Shown piece after piece: positions 1-6,304 of a stretch of DNA of 9,213 bases. Source of the DNA: Acidobacteriaceae bacterium (GTDB lineage Bacteria; Acidobacteriota; Terriglobia; Terriglobales; Acidobacteriaceae); assembly GCA_027306745.1 (NCBI GenBank), contig DAHUZD010000035.1, positions 1 through 9,213 on the forward strand, written 5' to 3'. The notes under the pieces were generated by a model. It made no database searches, had not been told where the DNA came from, and saw only the letters and a list, made by a program, of their open reading frames with translations. Made by a program: the position numbers and the translations under genes. Every line of letters starts with the position of its first letter. Positions within the stretch are counted from its first letter, which is position 1.

Positions 1-170
1 AAAGCGCCCACGTCCTCTGGTGCGTTCGCCACCAACTCACGCACCGGGTTCAGATAAAGATAGCTGCGCTGGTTTTCCGGGTCGAAGCGCGCCGTCTCCA
101 ACAGCACAGAGCCGTTGCGGCGGGCCGCAAGGCTGCGCCAACGCTGCGGCAATCGGGCCCACGCACACAT
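1..170 (-). CDS. pabB: Aminodeoxychorismate synthase component I, N-terminal part (runs off left edge)
   Basis: Reading the minus strand from the ATG at 170-168 gives 56 uninterrupted codons to the window edge. The peptide contains GSVLLETARFDPENQRSYLY followed by LNPVRELV. This is the typical opening of the chorismate-binding PabB/TrpE family, in the version seen in para-aminobenzoate synthase component I. The enzyme converts chorismate to 4-amino-4-deoxychorismate in the cytosol, using ammonia from a PabA subunit, for folate synthesis. The start is well supported: AGGAG lies at 181-177 on the same strand with a 6-nt spacer. The gene is divergent from the DUF6677-type gene. The catalytic C-terminal domain is outside the window, so a TrpE-type anthranilate synthase or a PabB-PabC fusion cannot be excluded. 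Confidence 0.8.
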   Translation of the reverse strand, partial: MCAWARLPQRWRSLAARRNGSVLLETARFDPENQRSYLYLNPVRELVANAPEDVGA

Positions 171-176
171 GGCTGA

Positions 177-181
177 CTCCT
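177..181 (-). promoter_or_regulatory. Shine-Dalgarno site of pabB
   Basis: On the minus strand AGGAG stands 6 nt before the ATG at 170. This fixes the pabB start and contrasts with several other genes here that have no such site. Confidence 0.75.
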
Positions 182-261
182 GTTGGAATGGTGGTGCTGA
201 CTCCCAGTCTAGAGGATCGCCCCTGCCACGGCGGAGCCATTCGCACAGCCCGCATGGCTGA

Positions 262-267
262 TATATT
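262..267 (+). promoter_or_regulatory. Putative -10 box of the DUF6677-type gene (leaderless layout)
   Basis: TATATT, one mismatch from TATAAT, ends 7 nt before the ATG at 275. A transcript from it would begin at or next to the start codon. No convincing -35 box is seen at 17-18 bp upstream. The other candidate start, ATG 254, lies upstream of this box and has no good ribosome binding site, so the box argues for ATG 275. Confidence 0.4.
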
Positions 268-274
268 CGAAGGG

Positions 275-679
275 ATGACTTCCAAGGCCAATCGGGCTGC
301 ATCGGAATCCAAATCGCCCACCGCCTATCTTTATTTTGTTGCGGGCTGGCTGGTGCCTGGCGCGGGCCATTTGTTACAGCGCCGCTGGGTGCGAGGTGCG
401 CTGCTGTTTGTCTCCATCACCATGATGTTCGCGCTCGGCCTGCTGATGCAGGGCAAGCTCTACGCGCCCAACACGGGTGAGGTGCTGGACATGCTCGGCT
501 TCGTGGGGGACCTGGGCACGGGCGGCCTGTACCTGCTCTCGTCCGCTGCCGGGTGGGGCCAGAGCCTTGTGCAAGTCGTTACGCAGGACTACGGCACGAA
601 ATTTCTCGTCGTCGCGGGCCTGCTCAACTTCATCGCCGCCGTGGATGCTCATAGCATCCGCATGGGACGCAAGCCATGA
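275..679 (+). CDS. DUF6677-type multi-pass membrane protein
   Basis: This 134-aa inner-membrane protein has an unknown role. The order is a short polar N-terminus, a hydrophobic segment with the AGWLVPGAGHLLQRRW motif (about residues 18-33), a second membrane helix (GALLFVSITMMFALGLLM), a LGFVGDLGTGGLYLL stretch, and a last hydrophobic segment beginning YGTKFLVVAGLLNFIAAVDA. The GWLVPGxGH motif and the YGTKFL...LLN ending match what I recall of the DUF6677 family, which is frequent in Acidobacteriota. I chose the start at 275 because of the -10 box at 262-267; ATG 254 (MADIFEG...) is the alternative. Extending further upstream would run antisense over pabB and is unlikely. The stop overlaps the next start (ATGA), so the two genes are probably one transcript and translationally coupled. 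Confidence 0.75.
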   Translation: MTSKANRAASESKSPTAYLYFVAGWLVPGAGHLLQRRWVRGALLFVSITMMFALGLLMQGKLYAPNTGEVLDMLGFVGDLGTGGLYLLSSAAGWGQSLVQVVTQDYGTKFLVVAGLLNFIAAVDAHSIRMGRKP

Positions 680-858
680 CCTTTGCCCCCTCCCACTTCA
701 CCGCCGTGCTGCTCTACGCCTTTTTTGCTTCGGTGGTCTTCGGCATCACCCAGCGTTCAGAGCCGCGCCGCATGGTGCACTACGGCCTCTACTGCTTTTG
801 CTTGTTTGTGGCGGGAGTCATCGCGGCCAGTTGGCTCATGTGGCTCATTCATCATTGA
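676..858 (+). CDS. Small two-helix membrane protein (60 aa)
   Basis: The gene starts inside the stop of the DUF6677-type gene (ATGA at 676-679), a layout typical of coupled translation. The protein is almost entirely two membrane helices: FTAVLLYAFFASVVFGIT at about residues 8-25, and YGLYCFCLFVAGVIAASWLMWLI at about 36-58. A short basic loop (QRSEPRRMVH) joins them. The function is unknown. The tight linkage suggests that it acts with, or helps insert, the DUF6677-type protein. The hydrophobic pattern and coupling make it a likely real gene in spite of its size. Overlapping reading frames at 477-887 and 683-949 lack this membrane pattern. Confidence 0.75.
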   Translation: MTFAPSHFTAVLLYAFFASVVFGITQRSEPRRMVHYGLYCFCLFVAGVIAASWLMWLIHH

Positions 859-929
859 GCCAGTACTGGACGAAAGCTGCGGAATAGTTTCCTGGCTGCA
901 TGGAAGGATCCGGTCTTCTCAAAGACTTT

Positions 930-969
930 GTCATTCTGAGCGAGCGTGAGCCAGTCGAGAAATCTGCGG
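930..969 (+). repeat. Dispersed GTCATTCTGAGCGA-type repeat, copy A
   Basis: The stretch begins GTCATTCTGAGCGAGCGTGA and continues to GTCGAGAAATCTGCGGT. It resembles the two copies at 8135-8178 and 8202-8243 and the short intergenic repeat family known from many Acidobacteriota genomes (from memory). It lies in the convergent gap between the small membrane gene and the GT9 gene, where it could add a bidirectional mRNA end. I see no strong hairpin plus T-run here. The rest of the gap (859-998) holds a 10-bp palindrome, CCAGTACTGG at 860-869, and nothing else I recognise. Confidence 0.55.
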
Positions 970-998
970 TTCTATTGCACCAGTTTGCGCCGTGTATG

Positions 999-2105
999 TT
1001 ATCCCTGTGCCAGCGTTGCTTCCACGGCTTGCAGCACCGCTTCAGGCGCAATCGCGGTAAAACATTTTTTCTTCTGCGCAATGCATGTCTCCAGCCCGCA
1101 GCCCATGCAATCCGTCGCCTGATACAGCACACGATGCCCCGCGCCCTGCGGATACCAAACCTCCGGCAGATTGCGCGCCGCAAAGATGGCCACGCAACGC
1201 GTCTGCACCGCAGCGGCCAAATGCATCGGCCCGCTATCGTGGCCGAGAAACATCCGCGACCGCGCCAGCACTGCCGCTGACTCGCGCGGTGTCAACTGCC
1301 CGCACAGATTCACGCAGCGCCCCTGCCACGCCTCTGCGGCCAGTTCGCTCACTCCGTTTTCTTCCTCTGCGCCCAGCAGCACCAAGCCCATCTCCGCGTG
1401 CCGCTTGGCCAGCGCAGATAAAACCACGCACCACTTTTCCGCGCCCCAATCCTTGGCCTGCACCTTGGTGCCCACGCTGCACGCCAGCACAGGCCGCTGC
1501 CCCAGCGGACGCAGCACATCCACCGCTCGCGCCTTCTCTTCCAGCGACAAGCGTAGATCCCAATTCTCCGCATCGCTCAAATCTATCGAGCCCAGAGCGC
1601 GCACCGTTCGCGCCAGCCGCGCGGCCTCCGGCTCATACAAGCCCGTGGCCCTATTCAAACGATTGCAGCGTACATCTTTCGCGTACGGCGCTCCATAAAT
1701 TTTCTGAATGCCACAGGCGCGAAAAAATGCCACATCGCGCACCACCTGTTGCCAGCGCTGCCGTGGCGTCAAATACACCAGCGCCTGCGGACGCCATGCG
1801 CGAATCTCCGCGCGCAGTCGCCACAACTCACCCACATCGCGTGTGCCAATTGGATAGCGAAAATACGCATCGCCCTCCGGCTTGCCATTCAATCCGCTCG
1901 TTGTAATCAAGGCAGACCCGGTCAGCACCGCATACGCCGCCGGAGCTTTGCTGTGCACCGGCAGGTTGGTCAGCAGTCGCCGCTCCGCATTCGGAAAGGC
2001 CCGCGCGATCTGGTGCAGGCAGGGCAGCGCCACCACTGTGTCGCCCAGGCTGCCCAGGCGATAAATCAGCACGCGCTCGATCGAGTTGGAGTGAGCCGTC
2101 TGCAT
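999..2105 (-). CDS. Glycosyltransferase family 9 (heptosyltransferase-like)
   Basis: The 368-aa protein has the GT9 layout. The N-terminal Rossmann half begins ERVLIYRLGSLGDTVVALPC (about residues 10-29). The C-terminal half has SVGTKVQAKDWGAEKW and the family signature GHDSGPMHLAAA (D290, H295). The C-terminus has four cysteines (C333, C336, C341, C348), as is usual in many GT9 proteins. Members transfer heptose or other sugars from nucleotide donors to lipopolysaccharide core on the cytoplasmic face. The acceptor cannot be told here, and no other LPS genes are nearby. ATG 2108 directly precedes ATG 2105, and ATG 2126 is a further alternative. None has a Shine-Dalgarno site. I chose 2105 because it fits a leaderless start from the TATA palindrome at 2112-2117. 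The gene is divergent from nuoI and convergent with the membrane-gene pair. Confidence 0.85.
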   Translation of the reverse strand: MQTAHSNSIERVLIYRLGSLGDTVVALPCLHQIARAFPNAERRLLTNLPVHSKAPAAYAVLTGSALITTSGLNGKPEGDAYFRYPIGTRDVGELWRLRAEIRAWRPQALVYLTPRQRWQQVVRDVAFFRACGIQKIYGAPYAKDVRCNRLNRATGLYEPEAARLARTVRALGSIDLSDAENWDLRLSLEEKARAVDVLRPLGQRPVLACSVGTKVQAKDWGAEKWCVVLSALAKRHAEMGLVLLGAEEENGVSELAAEAWQGRCVNLCGQLTPRESAAVLARSRMFLGHDSGPMHLAAAVQTRCVAIFAARNLPEVWYPQGAGHRVLYQATDCMGCGLETCIAQKKKCFTAIAPEAVLQAVEATLAQG

Positions 2106-2111
2106 CATGCC

Positions 2112-2118
2112 GTATACT
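2112..2118. promoter_or_regulatory. Shared palindromic -10 region between GT9 and nuoI
   Basis: GTATAC is a perfect palindrome between two divergent start codons only about 20 bp apart. On the plus strand it gives TATACT (2113-2118), six nt before the nuoI ATG at 2125. On the minus strand it gives TATACG (2116-2111), five nt before the GT9 ATG at 2105. Both genes lack a Shine-Dalgarno site, so leaderless transcription in both directions from one -10 region is plausible. No clear -35 box is seen on either side. Confidence 0.4.
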
Positions 2119-2124
2119 GGAACC

Positions 2125-2598
2125 ATGTCGATTGTCCGCGATATTGCTGGCGTTGCCAAGGGGATGACCATCACCCTGCGTGAAATGTTGGAGCCAACCC
2201 AGGTGGAAAATTACCCGGACGGCCCCGGCCCCATGCGCGGCGCGCAGTTTGAACAACGCTACCGCGGCCAGCATGTCTTGCAGCGCGATGAGAATGGTTT
2301 GGAGAAATGCGTCGCCTGCTTTTTGTGCGCGGCGGCCTGCCCCTCCAACTGCATTTACATTGAAGCGGCAGAAAATACGGCTGAGCAGCGCATCTCCAGC
2401 GCCGAGCGCTATGCCAAGGTCTACAACATTGACTACAACCGCTGCATCTTTTGCGGCTACTGCGTAGAGGCCTGCCCCACCGACGCCATCACGCACGGCC
2501 ATGGCTTTGAGCTGGCATCCTTGAACGCCACCGGTTTGGTCATGCGCAAAGAAAAGCTGCTCGCTCCCATGCCGGAGCCATCCTCTATTTCCAAGTAG
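2125..2598 (+). CDS. nuoI: NADH-quinone oxidoreductase subunit I (2x[4Fe-4S] ferredoxin-type)
   Basis: The 157-aa protein carries the two ferredoxin motifs of complex I subunit I. The first is KCVACFLCAAACP with C62, C65, C68 and C72; the second is RCIFCGYCVEACP with C107, C110, C113 and C117. They would hold clusters N6a and N6b. These pass electrons through the peripheral arm towards quinone at the membrane. GLEKCVACFLC, ERYAKVYNIDYNRCIFCGYC and CPTDAITHGHGFEL are highly characteristic of NuoI. The start at 2125 (MSIVRDIAGVAKGM) suits the family. The in-frame ATG 2107 would place the -10 box inside the gene. No other nuo gene is in the window: GT9 is divergent upstream and metH lies 97 bp downstream on the same strand, so this copy stands apart from a normal nuoA-N cluster. 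Confidence 0.92.
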   Translation: MSIVRDIAGVAKGMTITLREMLEPTQVENYPDGPGPMRGAQFEQRYRGQHVLQRDENGLEKCVACFLCAAACPSNCIYIEAAENTAEQRISSAERYAKVYNIDYNRCIFCGYCVEACPTDAITHGHGFELASLNATGLVMRKEKLLAPMPEPSSISK

Positions 2599-2624
2599 CG
2601 CCTGTACGGGCAGGATGAAACACC

Positions 2625-2653
2625 ACGGGCGATCCTGTTGCAGGATAGCCCGT
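2625..2653 (+). other. Strong stem-loop in the nuoI-metH gap
   Basis: ACGGGC (2625-2630) pairs with GCCCGT (2648-2653), and ATCCT (2632-2636) with AGGAT (2642-2646). This is an 11-bp stem with one internal G/A mismatch and a 5-nt loop. No T-run follows, so it is not a standard terminator. The upstream stretch 2606-2616 repeats the same arm sequences (ACGGGC overlapping CAGGAT), so other pairings are possible. It could be an mRNA stabiliser for nuoI or part of a metH leader. I could not match it to a known SAM, SAH or cobalamin riboswitch. Confidence 0.6.
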
Positions 2654-2695
2654 CGATGATGAGTGCAATGCCAGGGAAGACGGTCTGAAGCAAGC

Positions 2696-3268
2696 ATGAT
2701 TGGTTTTTTGGAACAAATTCGGCGCAGAGTGGTCGTCTATGACGGTGCCATGGGCACCAATATCCAGAAGTATGACCTCACCGTGGAGGACTACTGGGGC
2801 AAAGAGGGCTGCAATGAGCTGCTCGTCCAAAGCCGCCCCGATGTCATCCGCGCCATTCACGCCAGTTTTTTTGAGGCCGGTTGCGACGTCGTTGAGACCA
2901 ACAGCTTCGGCTCCTCGCGCATCGTGCTGGCAGAGTATGACCTGCAAGACAAAGTCCGCGAACTGAACATCGCCGCCGCGCACCTGGCCAAAGAGGTTGC
3001 CGCGCAGTATTCGACGCCGGACCATCCACGCTTCGTCGCCGGTTCTGTCGGCCCCACCACCAAGCTGCCCTCGCTCGGCCACATCTCCTACGACGCCATG
3101 GCCGAAACCTATCGCGAGCAATTTGATGCGCTCATCGCAGGCGGCGTGGACATCCTGCTCATTGAAACCTGTCAGGATTTGCTGCAAGCCAAATCGCCCT
3201 CGCCGCGTGTGAGGATTCCATGCGCGCTGCGGGCAAGCGCCTGCCCGTGCAGGTTCAAGTCACATTAG
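2696..3268 (+). CDS. metH: metH 5' fragment: first part of the homocysteine-binding domain, cut by a frameshift
   Basis: Residues 1-166 are the N-terminal half of the MetH homocysteine S-methyltransferase barrel. They begin MIGFLEQIRRRVVVYDGAMG and include FFEAGCDVVETNSFGSSRIVL and GGVDILLIETCQDLLQAK. After codon AAA (3191-3193) the frame is lost. The remaining 24 residues (SPSPRVRIPC...) are unlike MetH, and the frame stops at 3268. The zinc-binding cysteines of the domain lie in the other frame, so this piece cannot bind homocysteine alone. The start ATG 2696 suits the family; a weak GAAG precedes it by 5 nt. A GTG at 2663 in the same frame is possible but adds 11 residues that I do not recognise. 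Confidence 0.85.
   Translation: MIGFLEQIRRRVVVYDGAMGTNIQKYDLTVEDYWGKEGCNELLVQSRPDVIRAIHASFFEAGCDVVETNSFGSSRIVLAEYDLQDKVRELNIAAAHLAKEVAAQYSTPDHPRFVAGSVGPTTKLPSLGHISYDAMAETYREQFDALIAGGVDILLIETCQDLLQAKSPSPRVRIPCALRASACPCRFKSH
3191..3193 (+). other. Frameshift site in metH (one base missing)
   Basis: Reading GCC AAA TCG CCC gives a nonsense tail. Adding one A (GCC AAA ATC GCC CTC GCC GCG TGT GAG) gives AKIALAACEDSMRAAGKRLP, which continues the barrel smoothly into the downstream frame. The restored gene would encode 1167 aa, close to the roughly 1200 aa usual for MetH. The run is only AAA where AAAA is expected, so it may be a real deletion or a homopolymer sequencing error. The sequence does not form a classical X XXY YYZ slippery site, so programmed -1 frameshifting is not favoured. 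Confidence 0.85.
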
Positions 3269-6198
3269 AGGCCACCGGCACCATGCTGCTCGGCAGCGAG
3301 ATCGGCGCGGCCCTGGCTGTGTTGGAGTGCTTCCAGCCCGACATTATTGGCCTCAATTGCGCCACCGGCCCGGCGGAGATGCACGACGCCGTGCGCTTCC
3401 TCTGCGCCAATGCCACCTGCCCCATCAGCGTGCTGCCCAATGCCGGCCTGCCGCAAAACGTCGGCGGCCATGCGCACTACACGCTGACGCCTGCGGAGTT
3501 GGCGCGCGCTCACAAACAATTTGTCGAAGAGTACGGCGTGCGCGTTGTGGGCGGCTGCTGCGGCACTACGCCAGAGCATCTGCGCGCCGTAGTGGAAGCC
3601 TTGCGCGGCGTTCAGCCTGCGCCGACCAACGCCAAACCGCAAAGCGTCGCCGCCAGCGCCTACTCGGTTGTGCCGCTCGAAGTTGATGGCCAGCCGGTCA
3701 TCGTCGCCGAAGAGATGAACACCACCACGCGCGTCGAGCACTTCCGCAACATGGTGCGCGCCGGTGATTATGACGGCATTCTCGCACTGGCAAAAAAACT
3801 CAGCGCAGAAGGCTCGCAGATGCTCGACCTCTGCTGCGCCATTGTCGGCGAGGATGAAAACGCCTACATGTGCTCGATCTTGGAAAAGATCGCCACGCGC
3901 GTGCCCGCGCCGATTTTGGTGGACTCCACAGAGGCCGAGGTCATCGAGGAGGCGCTCAAGCGCATCCCCGGCAAGCCCATCATCAACTCCATCAATTTGG
4001 AGGATGGAGAAAAACGCACCTCGCGTGTTCTGCCCATGGCCCGCCGCGATGGAGCGGCTGTCATCGCGCTCACCATCGACGAAGATGGCATGGCGCTCAC
4101 AGCAGAAAAAAAGTTGGCCATCGCCAAACGCATTCACAAGCTGGCCACGGAAAAATATGGTCTGCGCGGCCAAGACCTCATCTTCGATCCGCTCACGCTG
4201 CCCATCTCCACCGGGCAGGAAGACTATCGCACCGCAGGCATGGAAACGCTGGAGGCCGTGCGCCTCATCAAACAGCAACTGCCAGAGTGCAAAACCATCC
4301 TCGGCGTCAGCAACATTTCCTTTGGCCTGTCGGCCTACTCGCGTCGCGTGTTGAACAGCGTCTTTCTCAAAGAAGCTGTGGATCGCGGCTTGGACGCGGC
4401 CATCGTCAACTATTCCAAAATTTATCCACTCTACAAAATTCCTGATGTGGAGGTGGACCTGGCGCGCAAGCTCATCTTCCGCGATGAGAGCAACGGCGAT
4501 CCGCTGCAAATCTACATGGCCCACTTTTCTGGTGGCCAGAAGAATGCGGAAGAATCCACCGCCGATGCCGATGCAGCCCTGCCGCTGGAAGAAAAATTAA
4601 AGCAGTTGATCATTCGCGGCGAGCGCACTATCGGCGCAGGCGCGCAGAAGCAATCTCTGGTTGATGTGCTGGAGCAAGCTCTCGAACGCTACACGCCGCT
4701 CGATCTCATCAACACGGTGCTGCTCAACGGCATGAAGACCGTTGGCGAACTCTTTGGCGCGCGCAAAATGCAACTGCCCTCCGTGCTCGACTCCGCCTCG
4801 GTAATGAAAGCTGCCGTGGCTCATTTGGAGCCGAAGATGGAGCGCGTCGAAGGCTCGCAAAAGGGCACCATCGTGCTCGCCACCGTGAAGGGGGATGTGC
4901 ATGATATCGGAAAAAATCTGGTGGACATCATCCTCTCCAACAACGGTTACAAGGTCGTCAACCTCGGCATCAAGCAGCCATCCGATTCGATTTTGCAGGC
5001 TGCCGAAGAGCACAAGGCCGACGCCATTGGCCTCAGCGGCCTGCTGGTGAAAAGCACGCTGGAGATGAAGTACGTAATTCAAGATTTGCAGCGTTTACAA
5101 AAATCAACGCCGGTCATCTGCGGCGGCGCGGCGCTCACGCGCAAGTATGTTGAAGACGATTTGCGCAAAGAGTATTCCTCCTCGGTCTTTTACGCAGAGG
5201 ATGCTTTTGCCGGCCTGCATGTGATGAGCGACCTGACCACGGAGGACGAGGCCGTGCGCGAAGAACGACTGCGTGAAGGCCGCACCGTGCGTACCTTCCA
5301 GAAAAAAGATGAAGCCGCCGCGCAGGCCGCGGCTCTGGCGGAGTTGCCCGTCAGCACGCAGCGTTCGGCCATCGTGCAGGATGTGGCGGAGATTCCGCAG
5401 CCACCGTTTTACGGAGTGCGCGTAGCGCGCGATTTCGACCTCGACCACCATTTCGGCTACATCAACGAAACCGCGCTCTTCAAAAATCAATGGCAATTAA
5501 AGACCGCTTCCGCCACGGACTACGCGCGCCTGGTCGAGGAAAAGTACAGGCCCACGCTGCGCATGCTCATGGATGAAGCCAAGTCGCAGGGCTATCTGGA
5601 ACCGAAGGCTGTCTACGGATATTTTCCCTGCAATAGTGACGGCAACGATGTCATTATCTACAACCCGGAAGCGGCAACCGACGCGGCCAACAAACGCGAG
5701 TTGCTGCGCATCACTTTTCCGCGCCAGCGCGAAGGCCGACTGTTGAGCATTGCCGACTTTTTCTCGCCCGTTGCCACTGGACGTTTGGATGTCATCGGCT
5801 TTTCTGTTGTGACCATTGGTCATCGCGCCAGCGAAGTGACGAAACAACTTTTCGATAGCGGTGATTTTACAAAATATCTGTACGTGCATGGTTTGAGCGT
5901 GGAAACCGCAGAGGCGCTGGCCGAGTGGATGCACAAACGCATGCGCGAAGAGATGGGCATCGCGCAAGAAGACGCCAGCGAAGTGTGCGATCTTTTCCAT
6001 CAGAAATATCGCGGCTCGCGTTATTCGTTTGGCTATCCCGCCTGTCCGAATCTGGAAGATCAGACAAAAATCTTTGAGCTGCTGCGTCCGGAAGAAACGA
6101 TCGGCGTGCGCCTGACCGAGGGCTACCACCTCGAACCAGAGCAGAGCACGGACGCGCTCATCGTCCATCATCCGCAGGCAAAGTACTTTGTTGTATAA
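3220..6198 (+). CDS. metH: Methionine synthase, cobalamin-dependent, main part after the frameshift
   Basis: MetH transfers the methyl group of 5-methyltetrahydrofolate through cobalamin to homocysteine, giving methionine, in the cytosol. This 992-aa frame holds the rest of the homocysteine domain with zinc ligands C47 (NCATGP) and C113/C114 (VGGCCGTTP). It then has the pterin-binding barrel (from about residue 160; ILVDSTEAEVIEEAL, PIINSINLEDG), the cobalamin cap and cobalamin-binding domain with GDVHDIGKNLV (His561, the cobalt ligand), LSGLLVKSTLEMK and CGGAALT. Last comes the S-adenosylmethionine-binding activation domain, ending in SRYSFGYPACPNLEDQ. All domains are present and the frame is open throughout. 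ATG 3220 is internal to the ancestral gene, yet GAGG stands 5 nt upstream of it, so some re-initiation is conceivable. A terminator overlaps its stop. The pterin loop reads AEEMNTTT rather than the more usual GERxN. Confidence 0.9.
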   Translation: MRAAGKRLPVQVQVTLEATGTMLLGSEIGAALAVLECFQPDIIGLNCATGPAEMHDAVRFLCANATCPISVLPNAGLPQNVGGHAHYTLTPAELARAHKQFVEEYGVRVVGGCCGTTPEHLRAVVEALRGVQPAPTNAKPQSVAASAYSVVPLEVDGQPVIVAEEMNTTTRVEHFRNMVRAGDYDGILALAKKLSAEGSQMLDLCCAIVGEDENAYMCSILEKIATRVPAPILVDSTEAEVIEEALKRIPGKPIINSINLEDGEKRTSRVLPMARRDGAAVIALTIDEDGMALTAEKKLAIAKRIHKLATEKYGLRGQDLIFDPLTLPISTGQEDYRTAGMETLEAVRLIKQQLPECKTILGVSNISFGLSAYSRRVLNSVFLKEAVDRGLDAAIVNYSKIYPLYKIPDVEVDLARKLIFRDESNGDPLQIYMAHFSGGQKNAEESTADADAALPLEEKLKQLIIRGERTIGAGAQKQSLVDVLEQALERYTPLDLINTVLLNGMKTVGELFGARKMQLPSVLDSASVMKAAVAHLEPKMERVEGSQKGTIVLATVKGDVHDIGKNLVDIILSNNGYKVVNLGIKQPSDSILQAAEEHKADAIGLSGLLVKSTLEMKYVIQDLQRLQKSTPVICGGAALTRKYVEDDLRKEYSSSVFYAEDAFAGLHVMSDLTTEDEAVREERLREGRTVRTFQKKDEAAAQAAALAELPVSTQRSAIVQDVAEIPQPPFYGVRVARDFDLDHHFGYINETALFKNQWQLKTASATDYARLVEEKYRPTLRMLMDEAKSQGYLEPKAVYGYFPCNSDGNDVIIYNPEAATDAANKRELLRITFPRQREGRLLSIADFFSPVATGRLDVIGFSVVTIGHRASEVTKQLFDSGDFTKYLYVHGLSVETAEALAEWMHKRMREEMGIAQEDASEVCDLFHQKYRGSRYSFGYPACPNLEDQTKIFELLRPEETIGVRLTEGYHLEPEQSTDALIVHHPQAKYFVV

Positions 6199-6212
6199 AG
6201 TACTTTATTTTT
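6180..6212 (+). terminator. Rho-independent terminator of metH
   Basis: AAAGTACTTT occurs at 6180-6189 and again at 6197-6206. Each copy is self-complementary, so they pair into a 10-bp perfect stem with a 7-nt loop, followed by ATTTTT. The TAA stop at 6196-6198 lies at the loop and second arm, so the terminator begins inside the last codons of metH. The stem is AT-rich but the geometry is right. Confidence 0.7.
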
Positions 6213-6257
6213 CCAAGCAATCTATTTGTTGCAACAGGCATTGGCGTAGTTTCCGCC

Positions 6258-6302
6258 GTGGCTCTGAATACTGAAATTAACCTTTCGATATTCAGGAGCC
6301 AT
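6258..6302 (+). promoter_or_regulatory. Long hairpin burying the ribosome binding site of the glucosaminidase gene
   Basis: GGCTC (6260-6264) pairs with GAGCC (6296-6300), TGAATA (6265-6270) with TATTCA (6289-6294), and TGAAA (6272-6276) with TTTCG (6283-6287, one G-T wobble). The loop is TTAACC. There is one C/A mismatch and one bulged G (6295). T6259-A6301 and a G-T pair extend the base, for about 18 pairs. The Shine-Dalgarno AGGAG (6294-6298), 6 nt before ATG 6305, sits wholly in the 3' arm. Folding would block ribosome entry. No T-run follows, so it is not a terminator. Confidence 0.6.
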
Positions 6303-6304
6303 CC

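Noticed and set aside
209..219. TCTAGAGGATC, identical to part of a common cloning-vector polylinker
   Set aside because: Only about 11 bases match and the flanks differ from vector sequence; it lies between two intact divergent genes, so chance is the best explanation.
20..274. 85-residue N-terminal extension of the DUF6677-type protein
   Set aside because: It runs antisense over the pabB start and reads as low-complexity, non-homologous sequence.
845..1183. 112-codon minus-strand frame ending in GNYSAAFVQYWLNDE
   Set aside because: It overlaps the 3' end of GT9 in another frame and reads through the dispersed repeat; the peptide-like tail appears to be chance.
2661..2695. Resemblance of the segment GGGAAGACGGTCTGAAGC before metH to a cobalamin riboswitch element
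   Set aside because: The gap is only 97 bp and lacks the B12 box and the other conserved cobalamin riboswitch parts.
3188..3200. Programmed -1 ribosomal frameshift in metH
   Set aside because: The local sequence is not a slippery heptamer (GCC AAA cannot re-pair well one base back) and no function for a truncated product is evident.
3265..4524. 419-codon open frame on the minus strand across metH
   Set aside because: It is antisense to a gene with clear MetH domains; long antisense frames are common in GC-rich genes, and the peptide shows no recognisable motif.
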